In this document: positions 22,691-33,659 of the stretch, in pieces
Layout of the letters: every line of letters starts with the position of its first letter
How positions within the stretch are numbered: the stretch's first letter is position 1
Origin: Mesostigma viride
Lineage: Eukaryota; Streptophyta; Mesostigmatophyceae; Mesostigmatales; Mesostigmataceae
DNA: 64,000 nucleotides
NCBI GenBank assembly: GCA_009746045.1
Contig: RPFO01000296.1
Location: 2,328,894 to 2,392,893 of the forward strand
Direction: 5' to 3'
The notes under the pieces: generated by a model
Database searches by the model: none
What the model was told of the DNA's origin: nothing
The model's input: the letters and a program-made list of their open reading frames with translations, nothing else
Program-made: the position numbers and the translations under genes

Positions 22691-24720
22691 TTTTGAGAAA
22701 TGCTACCTAATTTTGAGCACAAAATAATCATGTTTACACACATTGATGGATTTTCCCGCAAAAAGGGTACTTTTTTAATGAAAAAAAAAATTATCAAATC
22801 ATAAACACATGGAATAGGGCCAAGTCATATATTCCCAAATACTAGAGGTTGGGGGACATGCAGCCCCAAATTTTCAGGTCATTCTGACAAGCGCAGCCCT
22901 ATTTGATGGATATTCCTAGATTGCCACCTGTGACGAAGCTAAGGGAGGTTTTAGCTAGTATTTAACCACACTAACACCCCTTTATACATCTAAGCCTCAT
23001 GAAAACTGGCCAAACCACATACTACCATTCTCTGCACATATGGTACCTCCTATGTTCAAGGTTTGACGCCATTCTGACAAGAACTGCCCAAGTTACAACC
23101 ATTCCAAGATGGCCACCCATGTAGACGCTACAAGGAAATTAGAGTAACCATTTAGCCACACTAGCACCTCCTTCTTCATCAAAGACATCTGCAAACTGAC
23201 CAAAGCACACATAATCAACTCTTGCACGCTGACGGCAACGCATGCTCAATGTGGGGGTCATTGCGACAAGAACTGCTCAAGTTGATGGGTTTCCTATATG
23301 ACCACATGACAAGGCGCTAAGGACCACTCAGTAAGTTAGTAACCCCACAGTGCCACTTAATATGCCATCCAACATGCACCAAAACCATGCAGAGTATGTT
23401 TACAAAGTACAAAGGGGTGGCCACGCACCTCATATGTCTTCATCATCCCTCCAGCATGGCCAGCCTTGTAAATATGTGCATAGCCTTGACGATGGTAGCC
23501 CTAACATGCCTAAGCGGCATTTCCTATGTTTCTCCCAGGTTAGAGTGTAAGGTTGATGCCAACCAAGCTAATCAACACAACAACACCTCCTAAACTGTCC
23601 TCCCCGGCATGGATGACAAACTGGGACTATGGAGGGCAAGGAACCAAGTAAGAACATGGTATATATAGCTTGCATGCAGTCATGCATGTCAACCATGGTT
23701 GGCTCAGCACATTGTAGTCTTGTCACATCATCATAACAAAGGAAAGCTCAAACAACCATTGGTGCCAGCTATCTACATGCAGTCACACAAATGCAATATC
23801 TCCAACATCATCATCACTATAACACTTCCATCCCTGCACGATAAAATGCAAAGAAACCATTGGCGGCCCTTCACCGCATGAGCGCTGTGATGCCGCTGCG
23901 GCCTGTGAGGAGAGGGTGCGTCACTCTCAAACAACAAGAAGCGTTACGCACAACATCCTTGCCAGAACACGTTTTATGAAATGCCTTATACCTTCCCGAA
24001 GAGCTATAGGCTGCGACTGAAGCGGCCCTGATCACGACATCAACGAAAACAATCTAAAGCTGCCAGGTATTCGACAACACAACGGCAAGCGACGGCGAGC
24101 TAGCTGGCGGAAACTGCCCAAAAAGAACGCAAAAAACCTCGAACGATGAGCTCATAGAAGAAAGCACCGATAGCAGATAACGTTCGCGACAAATCTGTAC
24201 CTTGCCCTCGTAAATCCCTCGCCCAGGCGCGCAACAACAGCCGTTCTTCCATGGACAGGTCAGACACGCACTGCGCAGGTCTGAACAATTACTTACCGAT
24301 AATGGCCGAAAATCTGGCAAAAAGCACCAGCTCGGTTTAGAATTCGATGCAACCGATATTAATGCCTGCTTCAAGGTCAGAACAGCCCCAAAAACCGCTA
24401 TTTTACAGCCGCTATCATGAATTCTATTTCATTCCGCGCGACCAAAAAATTCAGATTACCCCCCATGCCGATGGCATAAAAAAACAACAGCGATATTGTA
24501 AACCAGCTGATTTCCGCCAAAAACTAACATCATAAACTCATCTCCTTCTAGATTCGAGTAAAATTTTTGCATTTCGCCTGCCCTAGTGTGGTAGTTTCGC
24601 CTGAACGCAGTCGCCATGGCCACTTCCGCTAGGGGTGCGCGCACCGTGCACGTGAAATTTGTGACCTTCGGCTCCGGCGCGAATTTTTTGGCGCCAAAAA
24701 ATTCGGGGGTGTCCCGTCCC
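22691..24720. other. No recognisable gene
   Basis: A+T-moderate sequence with only short frames. A few loosely repeated phrases (GACAAGAACTGC.CAAGTT at 23070 and 23260) hint at an old internal duplication. No coding signal. Confidence 0.5.
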
Positions 24721-24890
24721 CTTAAATTATAACATGACTCCGCTGGGAGATCATGTAGCACATATTCCTTGCTGGATGGATGGAGGTGGACGAATTAAGC
24801 CGCGGAACCGAACTAAGCTAACTCTAAGCTTAGAATCTCTCCCTCGCCTGGCACGCTTTACGCCAGTACCGGGCCCTGTGGCGCAATTAA
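24721..24890 (-). repeat. LINE-A 3' UTR fragment
   Basis: Reverse complement of the LINE-A 3' end: tail at 24721, then the CTCC/GGAG hairpin and the AAGCTTAGAGTTAG stretch. Confidence 0.65.
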
Positions 24891-25415
24891 TTAATTAATT
24901 AGACTCGTGCTCCCGTTGGGGAGTCACGGAGCATTAACCCCGATGGATGGGTGGATGGGTGCAAACAGTCCTACCGGTCTAATCTATCTACATCAGCTAC
25001 ATACTACATCTATCTAACAGCATTCTAACTACAACATCTATCGAGACAGCCGCTGCCCTAGGGGAGCTGTCTGGCGTGCCTCCCACGGGCTTGCACACGC
25101 GGGCGCTTCCCCACAGGGGGGGGCTCGTTGTCCTCTATGACCTGGGCCCACTTGGCCTTGTCCATCATCTTCTTCCAAATCACGGAGAGGCCTAGGCCCC
25201 CCATGTCCTCTACTAGCTGTTCTTTGAAGGTGCGGGCCTTGCGGCGTCTAACATTAGGGGGCCCGGCCCACGTCAGGAGGTGCCGGCCAGGCTGGGCTGG
25301 TCGCAGTCCTGCGGGGGGGCCACGTGAGGTGTCTACGTACTTGGTTGGTGCGAGCTAGGTGCCCTACTAGCTGCAGGCGTCGCTGCTGTGGTGCAAGCCC
25401 CTTGGCAAGATCGAG
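24891..25415 (-). pseudogene. LINE-B ORF2 end and 3' UTR
   Basis: Minus-strand frame with FKEQLVEDMGGLGLSVIW and the end GKRPRVQA, matching the plus-strand copy at 28.3-28.6 kb. It ends in a hairpin (GTGCTCC..GGAGCA) and a TTAATTAATTAATT tail. The 5' side is cut at the LTR pair. Confidence 0.75.
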
Positions 25416-26862
25416 TGTCACGTCCGTGATCATTTACGTCCGTGCACTCAAGAAGTTACGCGGTTGCCGTAATCGGAATCGTTACCGACGTTTGGTTGGT
25501 TCCGATTCAGTAGGCCGCAGGCTTTGTTCCTTGGGCCGGTGTGGAGCGCCGCGCCGGAAAGGCCTGAATTTCTAGAGTGACAGTCTTAGGTGACCTGACT
25601 TAGGTTCAGGCGCAAGACTTTGGGGCGCAAAGCCTTGGTGGCTTGCGCAATATTCCGGTGCGTGACATTTGGCAGTTATGAATCTTTTGTATTGTCCAGA
25701 CGGAATGATGTTCAGTCCATCTGACAAAGCTAGATACGCAGATCGTAGTGTGCGGTGTGTTGGCTCGCACGTGGTTGTCGAACAGACTTGCTCTGCATTT
25801 TGCTGGCAGTCTAACTGCACGTCAGGCGGCTTGCTGGCAAATGCGACAGCGCATGGATGCCGGGATTTTTGGAGGTATTTAGGAGCAGCGCAGCGGCCAT
25901 GGTGGTCGTTGTTCGCTCGTTTCTCTCCCTCACAACTAGTTTGTTGTCTTCATGGGGTTAAACTTCTCGAACAGCCCGGAGCAGCCCCCGTGAGTGGTTG
26001 CATGTCGTTGCCATGACGATGGTTGATAAGATTGACAATGGTTTGATCCGGTTGGGATGTTGTTGGCATTGTGGACGAGAAACGTTCTGCTGACCCGGGA
26101 ACAGTCCCGGGAAAGGGCCGGTTCGTCGTTGGCCAGTGTGCCAGTAACTGGGACATGAGCGCAGAGTCACACAGTTGATATAGATTATGACGTAAGTAAA
26201 CACTGTTGCGCCACAGTGGCGTCATGGTCGGTCTGTGGTGATTTCGATGGGTCTCAAGGATATGTAGTTACTCTTACAGTTGCGGCAGCACAACTCGGCA
26301 TTCATTGTAATTTGTCAAATGTTATGGAATGAATGGTTTGGGCATTGCTTTCATCATAAAGCATTATTGCAATCTTCATAATATAAATATCGGCTGGCTG
26401 CGCTGCCTGTCATGAAGGTGGTGGTGCCGTCAAGGACCACACCTATCATTTCCACCTTATTTAAACGAGCGAACAACCCTTGGCGGGTTCAGTTCGGACA
26501 GCCTGAGCCGGAGATATACCCAAGCTGCTTGCAGAATCAAGCACTTGGAAGAGGATTAAGCTTATCCTTTAAAAAGCTATGAAGAGGATTAGGCTTATCC
26601 TTGAAAAAGCCATGAAGAGGATTATGCTTATCCTTGAAAAAGCACTGAAGAGGTTATTGCTTAGCCTATTTGAAAAGCATGTGTGGTCCTGTCGTGGGAA
26701 TTTTTTTTTCCCTATGTGATCCTCTTTTTGACTTTTTGGCTCTTCATTTTTTCGAGCTAAAAAGTGGGGGGGAATATAGTGGATCACACACAAGAGTACT
26801 CTATTGCTATGGATATGCCTTCCAAGTGATAGGCTAGGATATAATGGCACGCAAACGCGACA
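25416..26862 (+). mobile_element. LTR, copy 1 of a back-to-back pair
   Basis: 1447 bp with ends TGTC..GACA, the inverted termini usual for LTRs. A near-identical 1137-bp copy starts at 26865, leaving only GC between them. The pair is bounded by CGAG (25412-25415 and 28002-28005), a likely 4-bp target duplication. No gag or pol is present. A 115-codon frame (25669-26016) is conserved between copies only because they are nearly identical. The alternative is an ordinary tandem duplication. Confidence 0.6.
26551..26660 (+). repeat. About 33-bp tandem repeat inside LTR copy 1
   Basis: Three to four units of GAAGAGGATTA.GCTTATCC. The whole block lies in the roughly 310 bp missing from LTR copy 2. 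Confidence 0.7.
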
Positions 26863-26864
26863 GC

Positions 26865-28001
26865 TGTCACGTCCGTGATCATTTACGTCCGTGCACTCAA
26901 GAAGTTACGCGGTTGCCGTAATCGGAATCGTTACCGACGTTTGGTTGGTTCCGATTCAGTAGGCCGCAGGCTTTGTTCCTTGGGCCGGTGTGGAGCGCCG
27001 CGCCGGAAAGGCCTGAATTTCTAGAGTGACAGTCTTAGGTGACCTGACTTAGGTTCAGGCGCAAGACTTTGGGGCGCAAAGCCTTGGTGGCTTGCGCAAT
27101 ATTCCGGTGCGTGACATTTGGCAGTTATGAATCTTTTGTATTGTCCAGACGGAATGATGTTCAGTCCATCTGACAAAGCTAGATACGCAGATCGTAGTGT
27201 GCGGTGTGCTGGCTCGCACGTGGTTGTCGAACAGACTTGCTCTGCATTTTGCTGGCAGTCTAACTGCACGTCAGGCGGCTTGCTGGCAAATGCGACAGCG
27301 CATGGATGCCGGGATTTTTGGAGGTATTTAGGAGCAGCGCAGCGGCCATGGTGGTCGTTGTTCGCTCGTTTCTCTCCCTCACAACTAGTTTGTTGTCTTC
27401 ATGGGGTTAAACTTCTCGAACAGCCCGGAGCAGCCCCCGTGAGTGGTTGCATGTCGTTGCCATGACGATGGTTGATAAGATTGACAATGGTTTGATCCGG
27501 TTGGGATGTTGTTGGCATTGTGGACGAGAAACGTTCTGCTGACCCGGGAACAGTCCCGGGAAAGGGCCGGTTCGTCGTTGGCCAGTGTGCCAGTAACTGG
27601 GACATGAGCGCAGAGTCACACAGTTGATATAGATTATGACGTAAGTAAACACTGTTGCGCCACAGTGGCGTCATGGTCGGTCTGTGGTGATTTCGATGGG
27701 TCTCAAGGATATGTAGTTACTCTTACAGTTGCGGCAGCACAACTCGGCATTCATTGTAATTTGTCAAATGTTATGGAATGAATGGTTTGGGCATTGCTTT
27801 CATCATAAAGCATTATTGCAATCTTCATAATATAAATATCGGCTGGCTGCGCTGCCTGTCATGAAGGTGGTGGTGCCGTCAAGGACCACACCTATCATTT
27901 CCACATTATTTAATATAGTGGATCACACACAAGAGTACTCTATTGCTATGGATATGCCTTCCAAGTGATAGGCTAGGATATAATGGCACGCAAACGCGAC
28001 A
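26865..28001 (+). mobile_element. LTR, copy 2 of the pair, internally deleted
   Basis: Follows copy 1 with very few substitutions (for example GTGCTGGC against GTGTTGGC). It lacks about 310 bp between TTATTTA and ATATAGTGG, then resumes to the same GACA end. Confidence 0.6.
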
Positions 28002-28735
28002 CGAGAAACAGGACCTGTTCAAGGTCCTCGTCCTTCCTGTTCTCACGTATGGGGCATGTTCCCCTCCCACTGAAGACTTATGCTCACGTGACGCAGTCAC
28101 GTGTCTATTAATTAATTAATTAATGGGGCCGAGACGTGGACCCTCACCGCCGACCTGGCCCGCAAGCTGGACGGCGCGGTCACCAACATGCTGCGTTCCA
28201 TTTTCAGAGTAGGATATGCTGCTCATGTCCGCAATGAGGACCTGTACCAGGGCATGCCATATATCACCAGCACCATTAAGCAGCGGCGCCTGCAGCTCCG
28301 ACGTAGGGCACCATGGCCCCCCCGCAGGACTACGACCAGCCCAGCCTGGCCGGCACCTCCTGACGTGGGCCGGGCCCCCTAATGTTAGACGCCGCAAGGC
28401 CCGCACCTTCAAAGAACAGCTAGTAGAGGACATGGGGGGCCTAGGCCTCTCCGTGATTTGGAAGAAGATGATGGACAAGGCCAAGTGGGCCCAGGTCATA
28501 GAGGACAACGAGCCCCCCCCTGTGGGGAAGCGCCCGCGTGTGCAAGCCCGTGGGAGGCACGCCAGTGCTGTATAGATAGATGTTGTTGTTAGAAATGCTG
28601 TTAGATAGATGTCATAGGTAGCTGATGTAGATAGCATAGACCGGTAGGATTGTTTGCACCCATCCATCCATCGGGGTTAATGCTCCGTGACTCCCCAACG
28701 GGAGCACGAGTCTAATTAATTAATTAATTAAGCTT
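28002..28735 (+). pseudogene. LINE-B ORF2 C-terminal region and 3' UTR
   Basis: Encodes the post-RT region (LFKVLVLPVLTYG, then GAETWTLT, NEDLYQGMPYI, GRHLLTWAG) and the same end as the 25.1-kb copy, then a hairpin and TTAATTAATT tail. A 68-bp LINE-C tail is inserted at 28055-28122. Frame shifts are present after SGACSSD. Confidence 0.75.
28055..28122 (+). mobile_element. 68-bp LINE-C 3'-end insertion
   Basis: Contains only CCCCTCCCACTGA, the CACGTGACGCAGTCACGTG palindrome and the ATTAATTAATT tail. The 7-bp duplication ATGGGGC (28048-28054 and 28123-28129) marks the target site, inside the TYGAETWT coding stretch of LINE-B. Confidence 0.75.
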
Positions 28736-29400
28736 AGAAGCTAGTCTAGAAATACCCTAACTACTCTACTCAGCAAAGCGCCCCTTCCGCATGGGGGGAG
28801 GGGGCTTGCCCACAGGGGCTGGCGTGTGGGCCTGGACAATCTTCTGCCACCTCGTCGTGTTCTGCATAGCAGTTCAAGCAAGAGAGAGGGAGTGAATGCG
28901 GTGTTCAAACGGAGCTGGGACCACTAGGTCGGCCAGCAACTGCTGTGGGTAGGTCATTACCCATCTTTTTAGGAATGTCCTTGGGGTCAGGCCAGGTCGA
29001 TCAGGATATGCCGCCCTGGTTGGCCAAGCCGCTGGGGGCCGGCCAGACCAACGGCGGTGTCTACCTGACTGGTGCGAGCACTGAAGATGTCCTACGAATG
29101 CTATCCTACGCTGCCTAATCTCATCCGAAATGCGAGGCACACCCTGATACAAAGACGAGCTAACGACCGATGTCATGGAAAACCCTACATTCAGGACCTG
29201 TCAAAGCATCCTGTAAACCGTGCCGTCCAGCGGGGCGGCCAGCGTGTCCGTGAGCGTTTATGCCTCGGCGCCATAGGTGAGCACCGCGAGGACCAGGACC
29301 TTGAAGAGCATGCGCTTGCGGTGCTCGCCCAGAGCCTTCGAGTGCCAGTAGGTTTTGAGCGAGCGGTGCCTAGCCCATGCCAGGCCGATGCGGATTAATT
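28736..29400 (-). pseudogene. LINE-A post-RT fragment
   Basis: Minus frame SLYQGVPRISDEIRQRRIAF and FEHRIHSLS match LINE-A at 7.9-8.2 kb. Both ends are truncated and frames are shifted. Confidence 0.7.
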
Positions 29401-29454
29401 AAGTAGGAACATAAATCCGTTTGGAGCGCTGGTTGTCTCCTTGATAAATCCGTT

Positions 29455-29860
29455 GGGAGTATATGTCAAGGAGACAACCAGCGCAGGCCAGAAATCGGGA
29501 GAATCCGGACCATGGTAGCTCGAGCCTGCCGTTATCTTGTCCACGTACGTGTTCGAGTCGTTCAGGATGATGAAAATGAATGGTGAGGGAAATGTGTAGC
29601 CTTGTGCATTGAAATTATGGCTGGCTTACGTGTAGAGCGACTAGATGACCTAGACGGTGGGGCCGAAAACAGCTTGCTTGATCAGGGCGTGTGTTTCGAG
29701 CCTAACTGGCCGGGAGTGTCTAGTGGTGAGCACCATTGCTGCGATCGCTCTCCCACCATTTACGAGGAAATACCCGCAAATGGAAAACCACTGAAAATGT
29801 CTAGCTAGTCAGTCATTACGTTTGCCATGCCATGATTCCAAACGTCCAAGAACTGCACAT
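29455..29860 (+). repeat. Dispersed repeat A, nearly complete copy
   Basis: Runs from CAAGGAGACAACCAGCG to the AAGAACTGCACA phrase that opens the nuclease frame in other copies, then stops. The longest frame (69 codons, VERLDDLDGGA) is shared by all copies, but its function is unknown. Confidence 0.7.
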
Positions 29861-29889
29861 CTCCTTGATAGGCATGTCTCCTTGATAGG

Positions 29890-31481
29890 CACGAGCCACG
29901 AGCCACGAGCGGACATGGCTGACGGCGGAGCTCAGAACTTGACCGTCTGAGCCCCAAATGCAGTCAGATCACTTGCAACCGATGCGTCTTTTCTAGGCGC
30001 ATCTGCTACTAGCATCGGTTACAGCTGTAACGCAGTCTTGTGACCAGCCTGCAGCAATTACGCAAAGCACCACGGCGTCTCTCTAAGACACACGCTGATA
30101 TATTTTCCCGACGCCATTACGCAATATTATGACGAGCAAACGCTCCTCGACGCAACGCAGTTTGGCGGATGCGCTCGGCCATGAAAATACGTCTGCAGCT
30201 CCGGCTGCAGCTTCGCCATCAGGTCCGGCAGGCAGCGGTTACACTAGTCCTGCACTGGTGGTCGCCCAGCAACCTCCCGGGCTCAATGCCTCGCCATCGG
30301 CATCGCCTGACCCTAAACGCAGCCGCCCAGCCGACAAAACAGGAGGGTTTTCACGCCCCATGCACAGAACCGCACTTTCGGCCCCAACCTTTCAAGGTCG
30401 ACGATCACGACTGGACCAACATATATGTCCCCGGCAACTGCACTGCATTGCCTCTTCTACGGGGACTACGCCTCGCTGTACGGCCTGTGCCTCCATCGAG
30501 TCCACGACATCAATCGCCTCATCACCCCGGACGGGAAATGGTTTAACCCCGACGCCCTGCTCGGGTGCGCCCGCCCCCAACTCCAGCACACCATTCTCAA
30601 CTCCCTTCTCCTGCGCTCTGACGGCGAGATCTGGGCTCCATCCATCTCCGCCCCCACACTTCATACCATCCTTACGGAAGCCTTTCAGCAGCACGTGACC
30701 CCGGCCTTGCTGCCGACGTAGCAGCAATCGGAGGCACGCTGACTGCTGAACTTCCTCACCTTTCCACCGCCGCCGCCTCCACCTCCACTGCCATTTCCGC
30801 CTCCACTGCCGACATCCAAGCCCAGCTCCTCGACCTCGACCAACGCCTTCAAGCCACCGCCACCGCCCTCGAGAGCTGGCATGACACCGCAGGCCTCACC
30901 GCCCAGGCGGTGAAGGACATCGCCGCCCAGCCGGCGCCTGCTGGCCCGGCCGGCGATGCTCCCTCCACCTGGGCGGACTTGCTTAAGCAGCACACCACCT
31001 CCACCACCTCCACCATCACGGCACAACTCAAGCAACAAGCCCTCGACCTTCGCGAGGAAGCCGACATCGCCAGGCGCAGCCATGCGCAATGTCATCGTCA
31101 AGCACTTCGACCAGCCGGCAGCTGAGACCTCCACGAGCCTTCTTGAGGCATTTAAGCGCGACATTTTTGCCCCCATGCTACTCTAGCTGAGACACTGGTG
31201 AGCTGGACATGTCGGCTGTCCGCCTCCCCCGCGCGCGGGGTAAGGCTGGCCCGGCACCCGTGCTCCTCACCTTCAAGTACATGGCGGACAAGCTGGCGTT
31301 CCTTAAATGCCGCAAGAAGCTCTCGAGGACTCGCTTTAGGCTGGACGACGACTTGACCCTGGCCCAGCAACAGCGGCGACGCGAGCTATGGCCGACCTAC
31401 CTTCAGCTCCGGCAGAGCGCAGGGGGGAAGCCGGTATACTGGAGGGGGGCGGTCATCCACGTTGACCACAAGCCCTGGCAG
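29890..31481 (+). pseudogene. LINE 5' UTR and full-length but frameshifted ORF1
   Basis: The 5' UTR motif and ATG at 30129 open a copy of the 62.5-kb ORF1 protein. The N-terminal STQRSLA, central DGEIWAP, coiled-coil stretch AQLKQQALDLREEADIA (about 31035) and RRM-like end VRLPRARGKAG ... LTLAQQQRRRELWPTY (about 31215-31400) all occur, but in at least four frames. The 5' UTR carries two copies of a GCGTCTTTCTA.GCGCA unit. Confidence 0.75.
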
Positions 31482-31860
31482 CTTGGTTCTGAGGGGCGTG
31501 AAGACCCTCCTGTCTGTCGGCTGAGCGGGTGCGTTTAGGGTCGATCAGGCGATGCCGATGGCGAGGCATTGAGCCCGGGAGGTTGCTGGGCGACCACCAG
31601 TGCACGACTACGGTGTCACCGCTGCCTGCCGAACCTGATGGCGACGCTGCAGCCTGAGCTGCAGACATATTTTCATTGCCGAGCGCAGCCGCCAGGCTGC
31701 GTTGCGCCGAGGGGCGTTTGCTCATCGTATATTGCGTAACAGCTTCGGAAAATTATATCAGCATGTGCGTCATAGAAAGACGCGTCGACTGTAATAGTCA
31801 CGGCTAAATTCGGTGCTCAAACGTGAAAGTTATGAGCTCCGCCGTCAGCCATGGCTACCT
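31482..31860 (-). pseudogene. LINE 5' UTR and ORF1 N-terminus, inverted
   Basis: Minus frame from 31725 starts MSKRPSAQRSLAAALGNEN. It is tail-to-tail with the copy on its left and truncated after about 80 codons. Confidence 0.75.
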
Positions 31861-33623
31861 CGTGGCCCGTCGACAGAGATTAGGGCCGGTCATGATGCAC
31901 TTCAGTCGCAAATTCCATTTGTGCCGTGACCTCTACCATCCACCAGAAAACCATGCTGCTTAGTTAGTTGTCCTATCGTACTAGCCGGTCCTTAGTTGCC
32001 CTAATTAACCTGCTGCTAACCCCAATTGTCCCAAATGTAAGCCCTATTCATTCACAAGGTAAAAACATATACATACTACTTGGTAGACATTCTCACGCCA
32101 TGTGCACATTGAGATCGACAACTGCATGCATGCATGCATGTTCAAAAGCCCCAGCTTCCAAGTAGCCTCATGCAGTATATGACACATGCTGAATGTAGCT
32201 AGACGTGCAAGCATCTGAGTCGCGCATGCAACTTTAGGCCTCGATCGATGGCAGCCTCTGGATCCAGAACTGATCCTCCGGAGCGCGACAGCCACGAAGC
32301 ACACCAGGTCACCGGCACCGTATGGTGATCCAATGCAATGCGATTGAACTATAAGGCAGCACACCAGGGATACGGACGGTATCAATGAGACAAACACCGC
32401 AGGCCAGACATCGCATGGATAGGAGCGCAGGCCAGACGCTCATTGTCCCGGTCCAGCTGGAGGCTTGTGCGCCGGCCATTCCCTCAACACGCATATGCAG
32501 GATTCTGCCGTCATCACGCCATCTGCAAAGTAGTTCCAGCATGCACCAGCCCAGCATGCACACGTGCGGCCCAACATGCACAAGAATTAAGAAACACAGT
32601 GCTGAGAGGGCTAGTAGGGGACATGTGTGCTACCAGCAGTTGTACATTAGTATTAAAGGGAAGCGCGCATCGCGACGAGGCGAGAAGATCATCCACCGTG
32701 CGTGGGAGGCAGCCATCGGCACGCACGCCATGATGCAGCCACTCTCGTCCGCGCACGGCGTTAGCATGCATGCCGTGCATGGGAGAGCGGCAGAAGCAGC
32801 AGTCTCAGTTAACATCCTACGGCTCCGTGATGGCTCCTCCCATGGGACCTGAGCAAGACAAAGTGATGGATACACCGGGCAAGAAGTCACACGATGGCCC
32901 ATGATGTCATTGTCTACCGATGGCCTGCTATGTAATTGTTGACACGATCACGTACTATGTCATCGTTGACACGATGACATAATAGGTCGCAGCACAACAA
33001 ATGAAACACAAGGCATTCATATACTACTATATTTTTTGGAGCCAGACAACAGGTGATGAAGTACAATTACTACACCAGGCCGTCAACCGCACCACATGCT
33101 CAACCAAGGATGCCGGATGGGGTTTTAGCGCACCGGATGCCTGAATATAGGCATGAATGCATGACTGACCACACCCACCGCGTGGCTGACCACACCCACC
33201 GCGTGACTGACAATAACCACCGCATGACTGCAACAATAACCACCAGCTACAGTAGCGCCACATCCACCCACCCATAGGCCACATCATCAACCACGCTATG
33301 TACGGAGTCCACCATCAAGCACTGTAGGCAATATAATGGATGCGCCGCGCACTCACAACGGCTACAGTGACCTCGTCCAACCTCCAGCGCCAGCGCGCCA
33401 ACACCCAGCTCGTTCCCACCCACCAAAGGTCAACCACACCATGGGCACACTCACGCCAACCACAAACTACTTAAATCCAGCAAGCACCCACCAGATATAG
33501 TGACCTTAAGGGGCCTCCCGTGTCAGCTCAGGCCTCCAGCAAGTTGGGCCTCCAGCTAGCTTCTCCGGCCATGCTAGTTACTCACATGGTTGACCATGAC
33601 AAGCCATCAAGCACCCACCACGG
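31861..33623. other. No recognisable gene
   Basis: Short frames only. Local features: TGCATGCATGCATG near 32125, a diverged repeat A piece at about 32385-32460, and a small degenerate repeat of CACACCCACCGCGTG at 33165-33205. Confidence 0.5.
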
Positions 33624-33628
33624 TTACA
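33624..33628 (-). terminator. TGTAA polyadenylation signal of the hydrolase gene
   Basis: TTACA on the plus strand, TGTAA in gene sense, about 32 bp past the stop at 33660. Confidence 0.5.
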
Positions 33629-33659
33629 GTGACCCCATTTCCACCTCATCAGCACCACC

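Noticed and set aside
26569-28100. Duplicate 91-115 codon frames in the LTR pair as genes
   Set aside because: Conserved only because the two LTRs are nearly identical; no domain, and LTRs usually do not encode proteins.
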